Of a DNA stretch of 64,000 nt, positions 1-12,179 are shown in pieces. The stretch is from the NCBI GenBank assembly GCA_037833965.1, contig AP031355.1, forward strand, positions 3,435,501-3,499,500, given 5' to 3'. The DNA is from Marchantia polymorpha subsp. ruderalis. Its lineage: Eukaryota; Streptophyta; Marchantiopsida; Marchantiales; Marchantiaceae. The position numbers were made by a program, and so were the translations under genes. Position 1 is the first letter of the stretch. Each line of letters opens with the position of its first letter. The notes under the pieces were generated by a model. That model worked only from the letters and a program-made list of their open reading frames with translations. It ran no database searches and was not told the origin of the DNA.

Positions 1-3000
1 AATACGATTCACTGTGGGAGTTGAAAAACTTAAAAGAACTGTTTATTAAAAAAGGATCGATCTCGAGGCTGCAGTAGTATAGTTCCATAAGTTCTTACAT
101 ATGCCCACGCTGAGATCAAGTAGGGGAAAGTATATCTTAGTACATTTTGAGACATTTAGCTCGCTGAACCTAGGCAATTCCTTGGAATCGGCGTGCCAGG
201 CAAGGTGGTGCAGAATTGGCAGAATGGCAGCAGACCTGTTTCTGGTCGCAAGATTGATGATGTGGTGGGGTTTAAACTGGTGAAGAGTCTGAAATCTGAG
301 TACTCAGCATGCTCTTTCTTAATTCAGGTTCTTTCATTTCAGCTTCGCAAATTTAACAAAATCATCGAGTCTGCCATGGACTCCCAGAAAGTCAAAACAC
401 AAAACTGTGATGAAGATTCGAGAAAGGTTTTCTGTTTCCACCATGGCACTTCGAGGAAACTTCTTCTTCGGAACTGCCCACTTCAGTAACTTGCAGGAAG
501 TCACCCATCACCACTTACTGCAGCAATTCATCGACACTGATTTGATGTAGACATGGGCACGGATTTGAGGAGGTGGATAATGGGAAACATACACGTTTTA
601 TGACAGGGTCGGGACTAGAAAGCACTAGGAGAAAGAAGGAAACCAAAGAAAATTCGAAACCCGCCAGTTCTCTCAAAGCCGCGACGACAGTAAAAACCCT
701 GGTCCATACAAACGCAACTCTCCTGACAATCGTAACTCATAATGCAGAAGAATGAAGAAATCATTCGACAAATCGCCACCTCCGAGGTCGCCTTATCCGC
801 TATCGTCAATCCGAAAGTGCGTCACAAGAAATGCTAGACGAGAAGGCAGGCAGAGTCGTATTGGGTGCGCATCGCGATACCCCGGGTGACGGTGACGATG
901 AAACCCACTGGGTGACGGTGACGGTGCCAAACGAACGGTGTACGTATACCGTCATCCCGGAGAGCATACGGTCGGGGTTGTTCTAGCCAGAAGCGTTACA
1001 AGCAAGGTCTTGCGACTCTCATAGAAATGGTATAACACGAAATGGTGATAGAGAGCGAAGAAGCGACGGGGACGGACATCCATTCCTTGATTTTCCAGAT
1101 TTGAGGTCAGAAATTGGCATTGGACTGCAAGCGTCAGGACAACAATGACCACACCCATTGCCTTGTGTGACAGCAAGTATTGTCACTCATATGTTCCCTA
1201 AGATCGAGAGCCTGCAAGGAGATTTTGGCCCACATCGTGACGAGGAAGATGCTGTGTTGGTACCCGAGTTAGACATGTACCTCACACCACTTTTCACGTG
1301 ATTGATTCTTCCGACTCAATGACGACACACCGTTCCTCAGGGACTGGCACTTGACACTGTCAAGTGGTGAGAGTAGAATTATAACCATAAAGTTTCACGT
1401 GGCTATCAAACATTTTTTACTTGTATAGTTGTTATATTTTTTACACACAATGTAAAAAATTAACCATTTTATAACCATAAATTGCAAGTGTCAACCCATC
1501 TTGATTTTTTATAGTTCATGGTGCAAGCCTTGCAGCAAAAATCATAGTTTAGAAGTATCATTGTTCATAACACTTTTCAAATTCAAATTTGAAGAACATT
1601 TTAAAATGCGTGTATTTGTGAAGCAAATATTAATATCACTTAACATTTTACTCAAAAAGAAAGATATGTAAATATTTTTTCACTCTTTTAGGATTTCCTA
1701 CCGCGTGAATAACTTTGTTCAAGTAGTGGATGAGAAAAGACTGGACGGAAGATGAACCAAACTTAGCCCAAAAACAATATGAACCGAATAAAAAACGTCA
1801 GATATAATGAAGAGCATTAAACTTCAGGGGTCTGACGGAGATGCACATGCAGCGAGAAGAAAAAATCAGGGAGGAACATTCGAGTAGCACATGGTAAATT
1901 CTGCTGCGGGCAGCATCACGCATCGAGCTGTCCGTAGTTGCCACGGCCACGGCCTTGAACCTCCTGTACATGAGCCGTGAGCATCGACCTGTTACTGGAC
2001 GTGGGTTCTGGGTGGATCTGGAGAAATTATAGGATTGGGCTTGGGCCTCGAATGCTGAATCTAATAAGGATACAGCCATGCGGCTGTGCTGCAAATTCTA
2101 CTGCCAGCTCTGAGATTATATAAAATTCGAGACTTCTTTACCTTGTCAAGGAGGTCTCTTCCCTGGACTCGGTCCTTTCGACGCCTGTGTCGCTCTGATC
2201 GGCATTCCGCCGCCGCTCGGTGATGGTTGTAGAGATGGGATAATTCTAGAGAATGTGATGCGCACACGAGGGAACCACACCGAACACAAATTATTTGTTC
2301 GAAGGTCTAGAAATCATCAGCTCGTCTGGAGGATGAAGAAACGTCGCTAAAATCTGGAGAGAATCCGAGGGCACATTGTACTATGGGCAGAAGGGCATTA
2401 AACTACTCAACGAACATAAAAAATCCCTGCAAATGCCAGTAACCAACCACGAGACTCTGACCCAGCAATTCCTGGAATCTTTCTGCACGACCCGAGAAGC
2501 ACCGGATACCTGACGATCGAATGCAGAAACATTTCTTAAGAGGAGTGTGACAAGTGAGTTGCACCACGTTTCTGAGAGATGAATCTTGACCCGGTTATCG
2601 TGCGTGGACAGCGGTTACGCTACGCTGCTGTGCGCAGGTGCGATGCTCGATCAGCAAGAAGTCGTCCAGTCGAATTCAGCCGGCCGTTTGTCGATCCGAA
2701 CTGTTTCGAAGAACGAAGAGTCGAAGAGTTGTGCCGAATTTGTTTTGTTTTCTTTCTAGACTCGAGAACGGAATTGCTGAATGTCACAACCACGACATGC
2801 AAAGAGACTGCCAAAGCTCCGCGTGATGGGTGAAAGTAAGGCAGATCGAAGTTATTCTCGTTCTCGGACCAAGCCTCGATCTACAGTTCCATGCGAATCA
2901 AATTGAGAGTCGGGCTGCGGAAGACGAAGACGAATCAAATGGTGCCAGCGGTAACACTCCGTATTCACATCATGGCGAGATATAGATTAATACCAGCAAC

Positions 3001-5347
3001 CGTGAAGTACTAGTCTGTACTCGTACACACGAGCAATGGTAAAATCAGACGTGAATATGGGCCATAAACCCTTCAAGTCCAAAAAGAAAGTCCAGAATTC
3101 TGATGACGAGTTTCGCATGCGAGTGGTCTGACTTGCTACGCATCTAAACTCATTGGCCTAAGAGTTTCAATAGATGGGTCACACTAATTCCGTTTGAATG
3201 TTATTTCGGTGAAAATTGCTTTCACCAATCTGTCGTGGAATAGCACTTTTGCGTGCAAGATATAGCCTCCATGTCAACGAAGCGCCGATATTCGTTATGG
3301 TTAATAGTCATTCAAACAATATTTTATCAATAATAAGAAGTAGTGAGCATACCCATTTCTATAATGATTTTGAGTAGTTTATGATCTATTCGAATCAAGT
3401 TGGGAGCGTATTCTCTTCAATACCAGTTGAGGTGAGCAGAGAATCGAAATTAACATTTAACACCCTAATTAGTGCACACCCTGTAAATAGAAAGGATTTT
3501 TCTGACATTTATTAGGGCATATATCGCTCGTGTTCCCGCGTTCATTCGGAACGCATCCCATTGAGAGCGCATTGAGACTAAAAGTACTTTGATTTCTGTA
3601 TTATTGTGCATTGATAATTAGTGTTAAAAATTGGGAAGTTTTGACTACACAATAGTACTAGAGTGTGCACACTAATTTCGGGAAGGTGTAATTCCACGAC
3701 CAGTTTAAGCTCATTCAGCGTTCGACTTATTGAGTTAAAACTTTTACAAGTACTCTTCCCTTAGCGGAGAGTATGATACACATAGTTCTTGCTTAGTGTG
3801 CACACACATTGAAACTAATGCCGATTATTTTATTTTTCAGCCTGTTGACCCTTTCGTTCCCCCGGGCTTGGTTAATTACGATTTACCATTGTTTACTAAG
3901 AATCTTTACTCGTGCAGTTTTCACCAAGAATCTTTACTCAGTGCAGCCACGCTAGTTCGAAGTTGAGTCCTAACATACGTTAATTCCAAATTATTTTGAC
4001 GAGGGTGGTGTGAGACACTAGACAAGTATTTTTCGATATATGTATTATGCTGGAAGATCCCAAGAATGATCTAACATCAATGGAAGTATGACGTTGCAAA
4101 TTATAATTTGAAGACTCCGAAACCCACCATCAGAAGAAAATTTCAAAGCTTGGATATTTGGTTTGCCAGGCTGCGAAGTACTGCAAATGGTTGAGCCGCT
4201 AGATAACATCTCTGTTTGCCGCACTGTACTGTCAGCTTCAAAGTGAAAGCACCTATTTATACGATGCTGTAAATCCAAAACAGCTTGCAACGAATATAAA
4301 TATGCTGCATGAGTGTGAAAATTTCCACCTGGAAAGTACAGGCCCTGGGTGTTTGTCGAGAAATCAGTTTATGCAGCAGTCTAGCGAATTATCGGGGATC
4401 ACAACTTCACAATCGGACAGCTTGCTCCAGTGGATGAGACTCAGGTCTTTAGAAACTTGACAGGAAGATAAGTCTCAGGTCAGGAAGAACTTTACAGCAA
4501 TTGTTTGGATATGTCATGCCTGTAAAGTGTCACCTTCGCAAAGGCTGTGTTCGAGCAGTGAGCACAATCCAGACCTTCTTTCACCTCGTATACAGCACGT
4601 AAACTTACGTGAACCAAGTCTGCACCGGTTTCAAACCAATCAGTCGTCTTGTCAAGATCTTATTTAGGAAGTCACTGTAAAAGCGATTCCTCAGATGGCT
4701 TATATTGGTAATGGTCAAAAGTGTAGAATTCCGGAATATGGGAGGGACTGCACACACGATGTTATCCACCAGCCCCACGCTGAGGAACTTCAGGATAACA
4801 ATCCCCATGATAGACGACCCATGATTGGACAGTGCAGTATCGGGTGATGCTGATGTGATGCTGATGCGTCCGTGGTGAGTTGGAATGAAACAGTCTGGGA
4901 TGAAATGCGAATGCTGATGACATTGTCAGAAAAATTTTGACCATTCTCTCGTAAGCAAGTGCACCACATGGCCGCAAAACTTTTTGTTGGAAATTTTTTT
5001 TATCCTCTAACTTTATCAATTATGCAGTTCGAATTAATTGTGGTCATCGTGGTGACTTGCTCGACAATTATATGTCCCTACAATGCTAGGGATAGATGGC
5101 CACCTTCTCCTCAGTTTCTGACCTTTCGAGAAGAAGATAAAGGTCTCCGGCGACCCAGTTGAAGAACATCGGTCGGATCCTTGTGGCAGCTACAACTGGA
5201 GCTTATTGCGAATTCATCAGTATCAATGCGATCATATACCATGCTGAGACCTTGAAGCCAGTGCCAGGAGATGTGAATACACCTTGCCGGATAGTACACC
5301 CAATTAACATGATCTACTTCTTCACTAGATTGATGGATCCTGACATT
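1..5347. other. Low-copy flank, no gene recognised
   Basis: No reading frame here resembles a protein family I know, and no convincing exon chain is visible. The stretch is AT-rich around 1370-1720 and 3180-3840. It contains short palindromes (1348-1366, 1437-1459) and a loose inverted pair near 3460 and 3660. The part next to 5347 is the 3' flank of the peroxidase gene and presumably includes its 3' UTR. Confidence 0.5.
1348..1366. repeat. Short perfect palindrome
   Basis: Arms CACTTGACA and TGTCAAGTG are separated by one base. A second perfect pair with 9-base arms (TTTTTTACA and TGTAAAAAA) and a 5-base loop lies at 1437-1459. The segment TTATAACCATAAA occurs near 1379 and again near 1471. 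Together this could be a decayed small DNA transposon, but no terminal repeats or target duplication were established. Confidence 0.4.
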
Positions 5348-7091
5348 CTAATTCACAAATTGGCACTTCTTGCGAATTTCACCTTCGGTTCCAGTTAGCA
5401 CCCCCAGGTTTCCCATCTTCACCATGCTAGAGGCAAATTCTGTGAAGAAACTCTTGCCAGGTTTCGAGAACAAAGTGACTACCTTCTTGCCTACCGGGTT
5501 GGTGATGAGGGTGGAATCAGTGATGAAAATTCCTTGTCCCTTTATCACATTTTTGTAATATGCACGGTCGAAAGTGTCTGCTGTGGAGTCGATGAAGATT
5601 GTATTGGTTCTGTTACCCTGAGGACAATGCTTCTTGAGGAATACAGCGAACTTCTTATTCATGGCAGGGTCAATGTCGGTGGCGTCATTCTTTCCAGTGA
5701 AGTTATACAGATGTGGGAGGATTCCGTTGCATTGAGTCCGACCAATAGTGTGTGCACCTGCACAACATGTGGACGTCAAATCGATCAGGTCTAGCTCTTG
5801 CTGTCTATACTCTGAAGTTTCTTGTCAGCTTACAACAGCAAAGCAAAAATAGGTACTGCACTAGCTACTTGAGAGACAGATCAGAGTCATAATATAGTAG
5901 CAGTTGAATAGAGTCAGATCGAAACGTAGTCAAGAAAAATACCTTCCAAATGTAAAAAGTTATGGGGCTACAAATTAATATGCAAGAAAGGATGGGAAGA
6001 CCCGAGCAAGTTGTACAGGGACGAAATGCAAAAATGAAAACTTTAATCTCCAGCATTTTTCGAAAGGTAGAAGGAAAGGCGTCTTTTAAAATGATAAATC
6101 CAGTGCAGAAAAGTTGGGCTGTTGAAAAGAATGGGCTGTTGGTGGCAGTTATCGACCTGAGAGTGTTATCATTTCTCTTGAATTGAACCCTTTGACAGCA
6201 AAGTTAGCAACGAGCCCGCTGTAGTTCAGCACAGGGAATGGTAGATTGCTATCAGCCATCAAGGATGTGGAGTGCACTCCGTCTCTGCGACCCAAAGCGA
6301 CGGGCCAAGCGGGGCCTCCAACCTACAGGTTTCAACAAGAGGCAAAAATGCTTACAAAACAATGAGATAGGCAGATTTTGTCCTATCTCTTTTCAAAAAC
6401 TTACGCAGAACTCTTGCTTTCATGAATGCAAGAGAAGTAATGAATACATTGAAAAGTACCTTGACTGTGGCGTCACGAGCAGCCATGATGAGAATGTCAG
6501 CGCAAGATACAACTCCTGGGCAGTGACGTTCAAGTGCTGCCTTTATTTCATCGACCTCGGCAATACCTCTGAGACCGAAGTTGACATGAGCTTCCCTCTC
6601 CGCTTGGTTGGTTTTGGTGGAGTTCAGAAGAACAGAACCTTCACAGCCCTTTAAGTGCATCGGAACAATACGTATGAAAATCAGTATCTTGCTACCGCTT
6701 GATATTTTCAGCGTGAATCTGATATTCGCAACAGGAAACATTGTTTGTTATCTCTGACAATAGCAACCTCCAACTCTGTCATTACTGAAGATTCAGGTAG
6801 TCAATGATGCATGTCAGAGCAGGAAGGGTTTCATGGCTGAAGAATTCTTACCCCAACCCAGCAATCATGAAACTGCAATCTGACGAAGGCTCCAGCAAAG
6901 TTCTTGTCCTTGTTGAGGAACTTTGTCACGTACGATTCTACGATCGAAGCTGCTTGAGGACATGTTTTGTGGTAAAAGTTCTCTGATAGGCCGGCTGCAT
7001 ATGGACTCGCTGCGGCACAAGTAACAAGTATTGCAAAAAGAGCGACGCTAGAAAAAAGTGCATTGCCGTAGCTTACACTTGCTGATGCCAT
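5348..7091 (-). CDS. Class III (secretory) peroxidase, four exons
   Basis: Haem peroxidase that uses H2O2 to oxidise phenolics in the cell wall or vacuole. Exons on the minus strand are 7091-6852, 6648-6460, 6322-6157 and 5757-5348; introns are GT-AG (203, 137, 399 bp) and the spliced frame is 334 codons plus TAG. The three intron positions are the classical ones: at VGG, after AARDATVK, and inside SGAHTIG. The start at 7091 gives a hydrophobic signal peptide ending near CAAAS; an in-frame ATG seven codons upstream is less apt. Visible: distal Arg and His in RLQFHDCW, proximal His in SGAHTIGRTQC, GGPAWPVALGRRDG, all eight disulfide cysteines, the FDRAYY region and the C-terminal GEIRKKCQFVN. 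Variants are Gln before Phe-His, Trp after HDC and Glu in GCEG, where Asp is commoner; GCEG also occurs in the Arabidopsis PER27-like group (recalled). It appears intact. Confidence 0.93.
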
Positions 7092-7456
7092 CGTCAGCTG
7101 CTTGCAGAACAACGGATCTGATTCAGACAGTTACACGTTTAGACGATGAGAGGCAGAATAAAGTCAGAAGACTCAATGACCCATTTACTTCATGCTGAAT
7201 CGAATCTGTGCGTCTGACATGTTCCAGCTCGATGATCTAGCTTAAAGAAGACTTTCAGATTCAACTTTGCAGTGCCTGGACTGAAATCGGTAATGGTGTA
7301 GCAAACAAATCTTCGGTACCTTCAGATGACAATGATGGCAAGACAATGGAGTTTGATTCGAACAATGAGACCGTGATGATGACTGCCAAGAGGTGCTTGA
7401 ATTTATAGTACTCTGTCTATTCCACATTTGCTGGCTCGGCCTTGCCATGATCTGAA
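7092..7456 (-). other. 5' flank of the peroxidase gene
   Basis: This is the presumed promoter and 5' UTR side of the peroxidase. I see no convincing TATA box in the first 150 bases upstream of the start codon and no other gene. Confidence 0.35.
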
Positions 7457-7651
7457 TCATGCATGTATTCCGTGTAAACAGTTTCTGAAAAGCAATGTCG
7501 GAATTCCAGTAAACTCAGCGATGGAGTTCACATATCGAATCTGGTCAATGAGAACCCCTTGACATGGTCCACAGCTTGTGATTGATCTGATGCTTGCATA
7601 GTCTTCATTGTACAGAGAACGTTTCGTGTCGAGGTCTGTACAAGTTTCCAA
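7457..7651 (-). pseudogene. Possible glycosyl hydrolase family 3 fragment
   Basis: A 64-codon open stretch ends in GIPTLLFRNCLHGIHA and then a stop. The spacing of GIPT, CLHG and a final A recalls the GH3 beta-glucosidase/xylosidase motif GIP...ECLHG.MA, and the preceding residues (YVNSIAEF) fit the helix before it. No ATP/ATVFP-like continuation, active-site Asp or further exon is visible, so at most this is one exon or a decayed scrap. The match is short and could be chance. Confidence 0.22.
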
Positions 7652-9142
7652 GCGTGTTTTTATTTATTGGAATCTTCGTTGAGCCATTTTGTTTGAGGAT
7701 GCGCAGTCTGATAAAGATATGAGATGGAATGAAACCTCAGAGTCCGTTTGGCCAGCCACAGCAGTAGCTACGGTAATCTCAAAATGAGAAGGATCCTTGT
7801 CTTCGGAACTTTTTTCAATCTGTGCATGCAAAACTTGCGATTTAATCTCAGTGCTTGAGATCAGGCATCACTTGAATGCTAACTCTCACAAGATCCAAAA
7901 ATCAATGGCCATCGCTTTTGCCCCATGACTTAAAACCACTACTCTCCCACATGTTGATTATTTTTTCGACCGAAGGTTCTGTGCTCTTAATCTAAGTTTG
8001 GGGTATGTAGTCTCCATGCCTTTATCATTAGCATATGTAGTCTTAGTTCCCGGTGTTCAAATACCCTTCGAATGGTTTTCTACATTCGTTCATGTAAAAA
8101 TTGTACGCCACAATATTTCTTTATTTATAAGTCTCAAAGACTGACAATTTTACTTTTTTGTTCACTTTTTGACCGATAGTCCGGGAGCTTCTCTCTATAA
8201 TCGATTTCTTCAAGGTCCGTTTACCCTTTGGACCCATAAGGCCAGAAAGGGCCTATTTACGCGAACGAAGAAAAGGATCCAACGAGAGCACGTAGTGCCC
8301 AAAGCACTTGAGAGAATTTATATAAATAATATCAATTATTCTTGTTAGCCTTCATGATCACTAGATAGAGCCGATCTTGCATAAGACCCAGAAGGCATAC
8401 AACTTGGTGCATGCATTCGGAGTATTATGAACGTGCTCTAAGACCTCCGTGACGAAATAGGTTGGATTTGTAAGTAAGGCCTTGGACTGATTGTAACCTG
8501 CGAACATGTTCTCTTCGATCAATGATGATGTTATCTGACCTCACAATCCTGTGAGTTCAGATAACATCATCTTTGTTCCGAGAACGAAAGCTAGTTACTC
8601 GGAAATTTGCATTACGATGTCTACCAAATGATTTGGTGTCAGGTGAAAAAAAGCAACATAACTCTGAGACACTAAAAAGAAGCCTTAAAATTACTTGATT
8701 AAGTTTTTGGACTTCACTCACCGAAACTTTATGGTAAAGGGGAAGTAACATGATCTATATGAAGTATGAGCGTGGACAATAATTTCCATGAAAGTCTCTT
8801 CTTGCCAGATGATTAAACCCATGACCTAGGTATCTGAAGATTAAGTATATCTGCGTGTTATATCATGCCAATACAGGATCACCTGATTAGCTACTTTTTA
8901 GCTCATGATTGCAAGGTTCTTTACTATTTTGCATGCCAGTCGGTTCAGCATGAGGTGGATGGAAGTGAATTTATACGCCATCAGATTCATAAGAAGAGCA
9001 AGCTGATATACTCTGCAGCCATAACTTTTATTACCTTAGCGGACCACAATCTTTCATACCACTGAGGAATCATGGAGATGCGATTCTTCTACCTTGCAGT
9101 CGGAATGTACACAATGTGTCTGAAATCTGGATCAGCTATTAC
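7652..9142. other. Low-copy DNA, no gene recognised
   Basis: No coding similarity is seen. It contains a strong hairpin at 8524-8571 and AT-rich DNA. It ends abruptly at the truncated pol of element A, which marks a deletion or rearrangement junction. Confidence 0.45.
8524..8571. repeat. Near-perfect hairpin
   Basis: Two 21-base arms pair with a single C-T mismatch around the 6-base loop AATCCT. The outer 15 pairs (GATGATGTTATCTGA with TCAGATAACATCATC) are perfect. It may be the core of a small inverted-repeat transposon or a structured transcript; nothing in the flanks decides this. Confidence 0.7.
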
Positions 9143-9298
9143 AAGGAATGCCTGTACTTTCCTTAGCTCGTCTCCTCTCACTGCGCTTGATACCTTCAAG
9201 CACTTGCCGGGACTGAGTTGTACTTCGTGACAGTCACTAGGGTCGACAATGCCCTCGGTGTGACTCGTCTCACTCCTTCCTAGCCCCACAGTTAATTG
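9143..9298 (-). pseudogene. Pol fragment of element A
   Basis: In-frame continuation after the gag-protease UAG, matching the first 52 codons of B's pol up to RKVQAFL. Homology stops at 9143, before any reverse transcriptase motif, and the frame then runs into unrelated sequence. It is a deletion remnant with no catalytic capacity. Confidence 0.88.
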
Positions 9299-9301
9299 CT
9301 A
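9293..9301 (-). promoter_or_regulatory. Predicted stop-readthrough site, UAG CAA UUA
   Basis: The gag-protease frame ends at TAG (9301-9299), followed by CAA TTA, and the frame stays open into pol. CARYYA after UAG is the tobamovirus-type leaky context (established). Use in this element is inferred. Confidence 0.6.
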
Positions 9302-12133
9302 TTCGTCTTCCGGCTGAATAGCTTCCGGCTCTTCTTCTTCTCCCACCGAACAGCAGGCAACGAATCCCACGAAGTAATCGGATTCGGTACCACTGGAATC
9401 CGATCGCGCGGTCGACTCACTGTCTTCGCCCGATGTGTAACCTGCACTTGTCGATGGGGTCTCTCCTTCGTGCCTGACCCTATTCCAGGGCACCGTAATG
9501 GTTTTGGTCGGTTCCGAAGGATGAGGAAACTTAAGGCGATGCCTTCGCCAATCACATCTGACTTGTGCGCCATATAGCCATGGTCGCCCGAGCAGAACGT
9601 CATAGCCCTGCTTCATCATCGGTTGAAGGATGATAAACGTCAACCGAAAGTCCGCACCCCCGATGATTGTCTTGACATTGCGCAGCATACCTGCAGGCAT
9701 TCTCCGCGTCTGATCCGCTAATCTCAACACGCGCTTCGAGGGTTCGTATTGACTGAACCCCAAGGCTCTCGTTGTATCCTCCGTCATTATGTTGACTCCT
9801 GATCCAGAGTCGATTGGTACCCTGCGTACACAACATCCTGCTATTTCCACATCGATCTCTGGTGGCCCTTGGTCTTCGCTCTCCACTTGATATACTTGAG
9901 AGGATGTGGATGCGCGCGGCTTTCGCGGATGCCGTAGCGAAAGCATCAACATTCTCCGATACGTCTTATTGTCCTCCAAGAGCTGCTTGAACGTGATGTT
10001 CACTTTTCGACTCCCGAGATCTTCGACCAAGTCATAGTGGGCGCGTTGGGTCGCCGGGGTCGGCGACGACGCTCTTCGAGGTTCCACGGTGGCTGCCAAC
10101 TTCGCCCCAAGGGAGGATGTCAAGTCTGGCCGCGGTGGGTCCTTGTGAGTGCGGATCGCTTCCTTCAACAGGTTGGCTACCTCGTTGCGGATATCCGGAG
10201 CATAGTCCCGTTTCAGTAGGCGCACTGGCTCGTCCTCGACTGCTGTCTGGGGGCGCACTGCTGGTGCCTCTAGCGTAGCCGAAGACTTCCGAGCAGGTCG
10301 CAAGTCGGACTTGCTGGATGTCTTCTCCTTTCCTTTTCCCGTCCGGTCGTCGGTTCTCCGTTCGTGCTTGCGAGTGTCACGCTCTTGCTCCTTCGATTTC
10401 TTGGAACTACGAGTTTCGACCCGTGCGCACATAACCTCTTCAGCCGGCCACTCTTCGTCTTCGTCATCCCCGTCTGAACCTACTTCGACCTGGTTAACTT
10501 GGACGTCCTCCTTGGCAGGAGTGTTCACAAATCGTACCGCTGGCCGAGGGACTGGTGGCTGATCACACTCTGGCGCAGTATGCCCGATCTTCTTGCAATT
10601 ACTACATGTCGGAGCATAATCGTTTCGCCTTTTTGGATGGGGACACTGCGGTGAGAAGTGCCCAACCTCCCCGCAATTATAACAAGCTCGCGGTGGCGGT
10701 GGGTCAAACGTCCCTGGAGGTGCTCTCCGCCTCACGGGTACCGTCGTGGCCCGATCCACCGGAATATATCGTGGGACTTGCATTGCTGAAACTGCAGGAG
10801 GGGTAGGAACCGACTGGACGGCGTAGGCTGTCTCTTCGCTAGCCTCTCCATAGTACTGAGGGTGCTCTCCATAGTACGGTTGTGCCCACTCTACTGCGTT
10901 GACTGGATATGACGGACGGGTGGTAAGGCACTCGGTGTTTGCATGTCCCACCGCCCCGCACGTAGTACACCATAAGTTCGCTCGCACTCTCCCGGGTGAT
11001 TTTCGGCGATCATGCCCGCCTACCACTTGAACCTTGAGATCGGCGAAGTCCTTCACAAGGGTCTCCATCTTCGAGGCTATGTCTCCCGGCGCTCTGTCCG
11101 TAGTCACTCGTTGGGTGCCCTTTTTCTTCGCTGACCCATGCTTCTTCCTCTTCTTCTCCTCCTCCGACGATGAGGTTTCCTCTTCTTCGGATGAGGAACG
11201 GTTCTCGTCCGAAGACGATTCCTCCGATGACGGAGTTGTACCTCTACGTCGTCTTCGCCCTCCCTTCGGTTTTCGCTCCTTCGACTCCCGTCTCTCTCTC
11301 CCTCTTCGGTTGAGAGTGGAAGTTTCGAAGGCTTCTGCCGATGCAATCACATCCTCAATAGTGTCGCACTTGCTGCGTCGGCAAAAAGTCTCCATCTCCC
11401 GAGTTAAACCGGTCACGTACCAATCCACAGCTTGTTGTACCGAGAAAGGGGACCCTGGTCTTGTTTTCGGTATTCTGTCGAGGAGGTCCAGAAATCTCTC
11501 AGTGTAGTCACGCAGACTCTCCTTCTTCTCTCGCTGCAAATTACGTAACTTTGTCAAAACCCGGCTGTCGTAGCCGAGCTCGCGAAAGCGGCGAAGGAAC
11601 TTCTCCTTCAGCTGGGCCCATGTTGTCAACCCAGTCGGATCGATGCTCTCGTGATTGTACCAACTCCTCGCTTTCTTCCGCAGAAGGCTTGGAAAGATCC
11701 TTAGTCGGTAGTCGTCTGCGATCTCGCGATTGGCAATAGACACCGATTCGAACAACTTGATGTATGAATCTGCATCGTCGTCATCCCCACTCCCTTTGTA
11801 CTTCGGGTAGGAATGTTTAGTAATCGGCTGAGGTAGCCGCACATTGGCTTGTCCGTCCGCCATCGGTGTGTCTGTCGACGGTTCTCGGGCGGTCGGTTCT
11901 ACTTCACGAGGCGGGTCCGTGCAAGGTATATCTAGTAGAACTGTAAGCACCAAGTTTGGTTCCGAGTCGCCGGGGGTAGGTTCCCCAAGGATGTCGGCCG
12001 AACTAGGCTTAAGTACTCTTTTTGGTGTTTTCTTGTTTTGACGCCGTGTCTCTTCCACGGCCTTCTCTGAATCTCGTCGGAACTTGCGGACAGCTCTAGC
12101 ACTTAGGTTGCTCCCGCTAGCTCCAGTCGACAT
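9299..12133 (-). CDS. Gag-protease polyprotein of element A
   Basis: An intact 944-codon frame. A retrotransposon gag domain lies around residues 110-265 (SWYNHES, LREKFLRRFREL-like core), followed by a Lys/Arg- and Ser/Glu-rich linker. Three CCHC zinc knuckles follow (CTTCGAVGHANTEC, CYNCGEVGHFSPQC, CSNCKKIGHTAPEC). The aspartic protease active site is DSGSGVN, with a later DVLLGRPWL flap-region motif. It ends PEDE before UAG. The start is the ATG overlapping the short upstream frame MLGEC. Expected role: particle formation and polyprotein cleavage. It is the only uninterrupted gag-protease frame of this subfamily in the window, but its own pol is lost. Confidence 0.93.
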   Translation of the reverse strand: MSTGASGSNLSARAVRKFRRDSEKAVEETRRQNKKTPKRVLKPSSADILGEPTPGDSEPNLVLTVLLDIPCTDPPREVEPTAREPSTDTPMADGQANVRLPQPITKHSYPKYKGSGDDDDADSYIKLFESVSIANREIADDYRLRIFPSLLRKKARSWYNHESIDPTGLTTWAQLKEKFLRRFRELGYDSRVLTKLRNLQREKKESLRDYTERFLDLLDRIPKTRPGSPFSVQQAVDWYVTGLTREMETFCRRSKCDTIEDVIASAEAFETSTLNRRGRERRESKERKPKGGRRRRRGTTPSSEESSSDENRSSSEEEETSSSEEEKKRKKHGSAKKKGTQRVTTDRAPGDIASKMETLVKDFADLKVQVVGGHDRRKSPGRVRANLWCTTCGAVGHANTECLTTRPSYPVNAVEWAQPYYGEHPQYYGEASEETAYAVQSVPTPPAVSAMQVPRYIPVDRATTVPVRRRAPPGTFDPPPPRACYNCGEVGHFSPQCPHPKRRNDYAPTCSNCKKIGHTAPECDQPPVPRPAVRFVNTPAKEDVQVNQVEVGSDGDDEDEEWPAEEVMCARVETRSSKKSKEQERDTRKHERRTDDRTGKGKEKTSSKSDLRPARKSSATLEAPAVRPQTAVEDEPVRLLKRDYAPDIRNEVANLLKEAIRTHKDPPRPDLTSSLGAKLAATVEPRRASSPTPATQRAHYDLVEDLGSRKVNITFKQLLEDNKTYRRMLMLSLRHPRKPRASTSSQVYQVESEDQGPPEIDVEIAGCCVRRVPIDSGSGVNIMTEDTTRALGFSQYEPSKRVLRLADQTRRMPAGMLRNVKTIIGGADFRLTFIILQPMMKQGYDVLLGRPWLYGAQVRCDWRRHRLKFPHPSEPTKTITVPWNRVRHEGETPSTSAGYTSGEDSESTARSDSSGTESDYFVGFVACCSVGEEEEPEAIQPEDE

Positions 12134-12179
12134 TCACCGAGCATGGCTGCTCGTAAAAACCCCGGTGTTGACGCAACTG

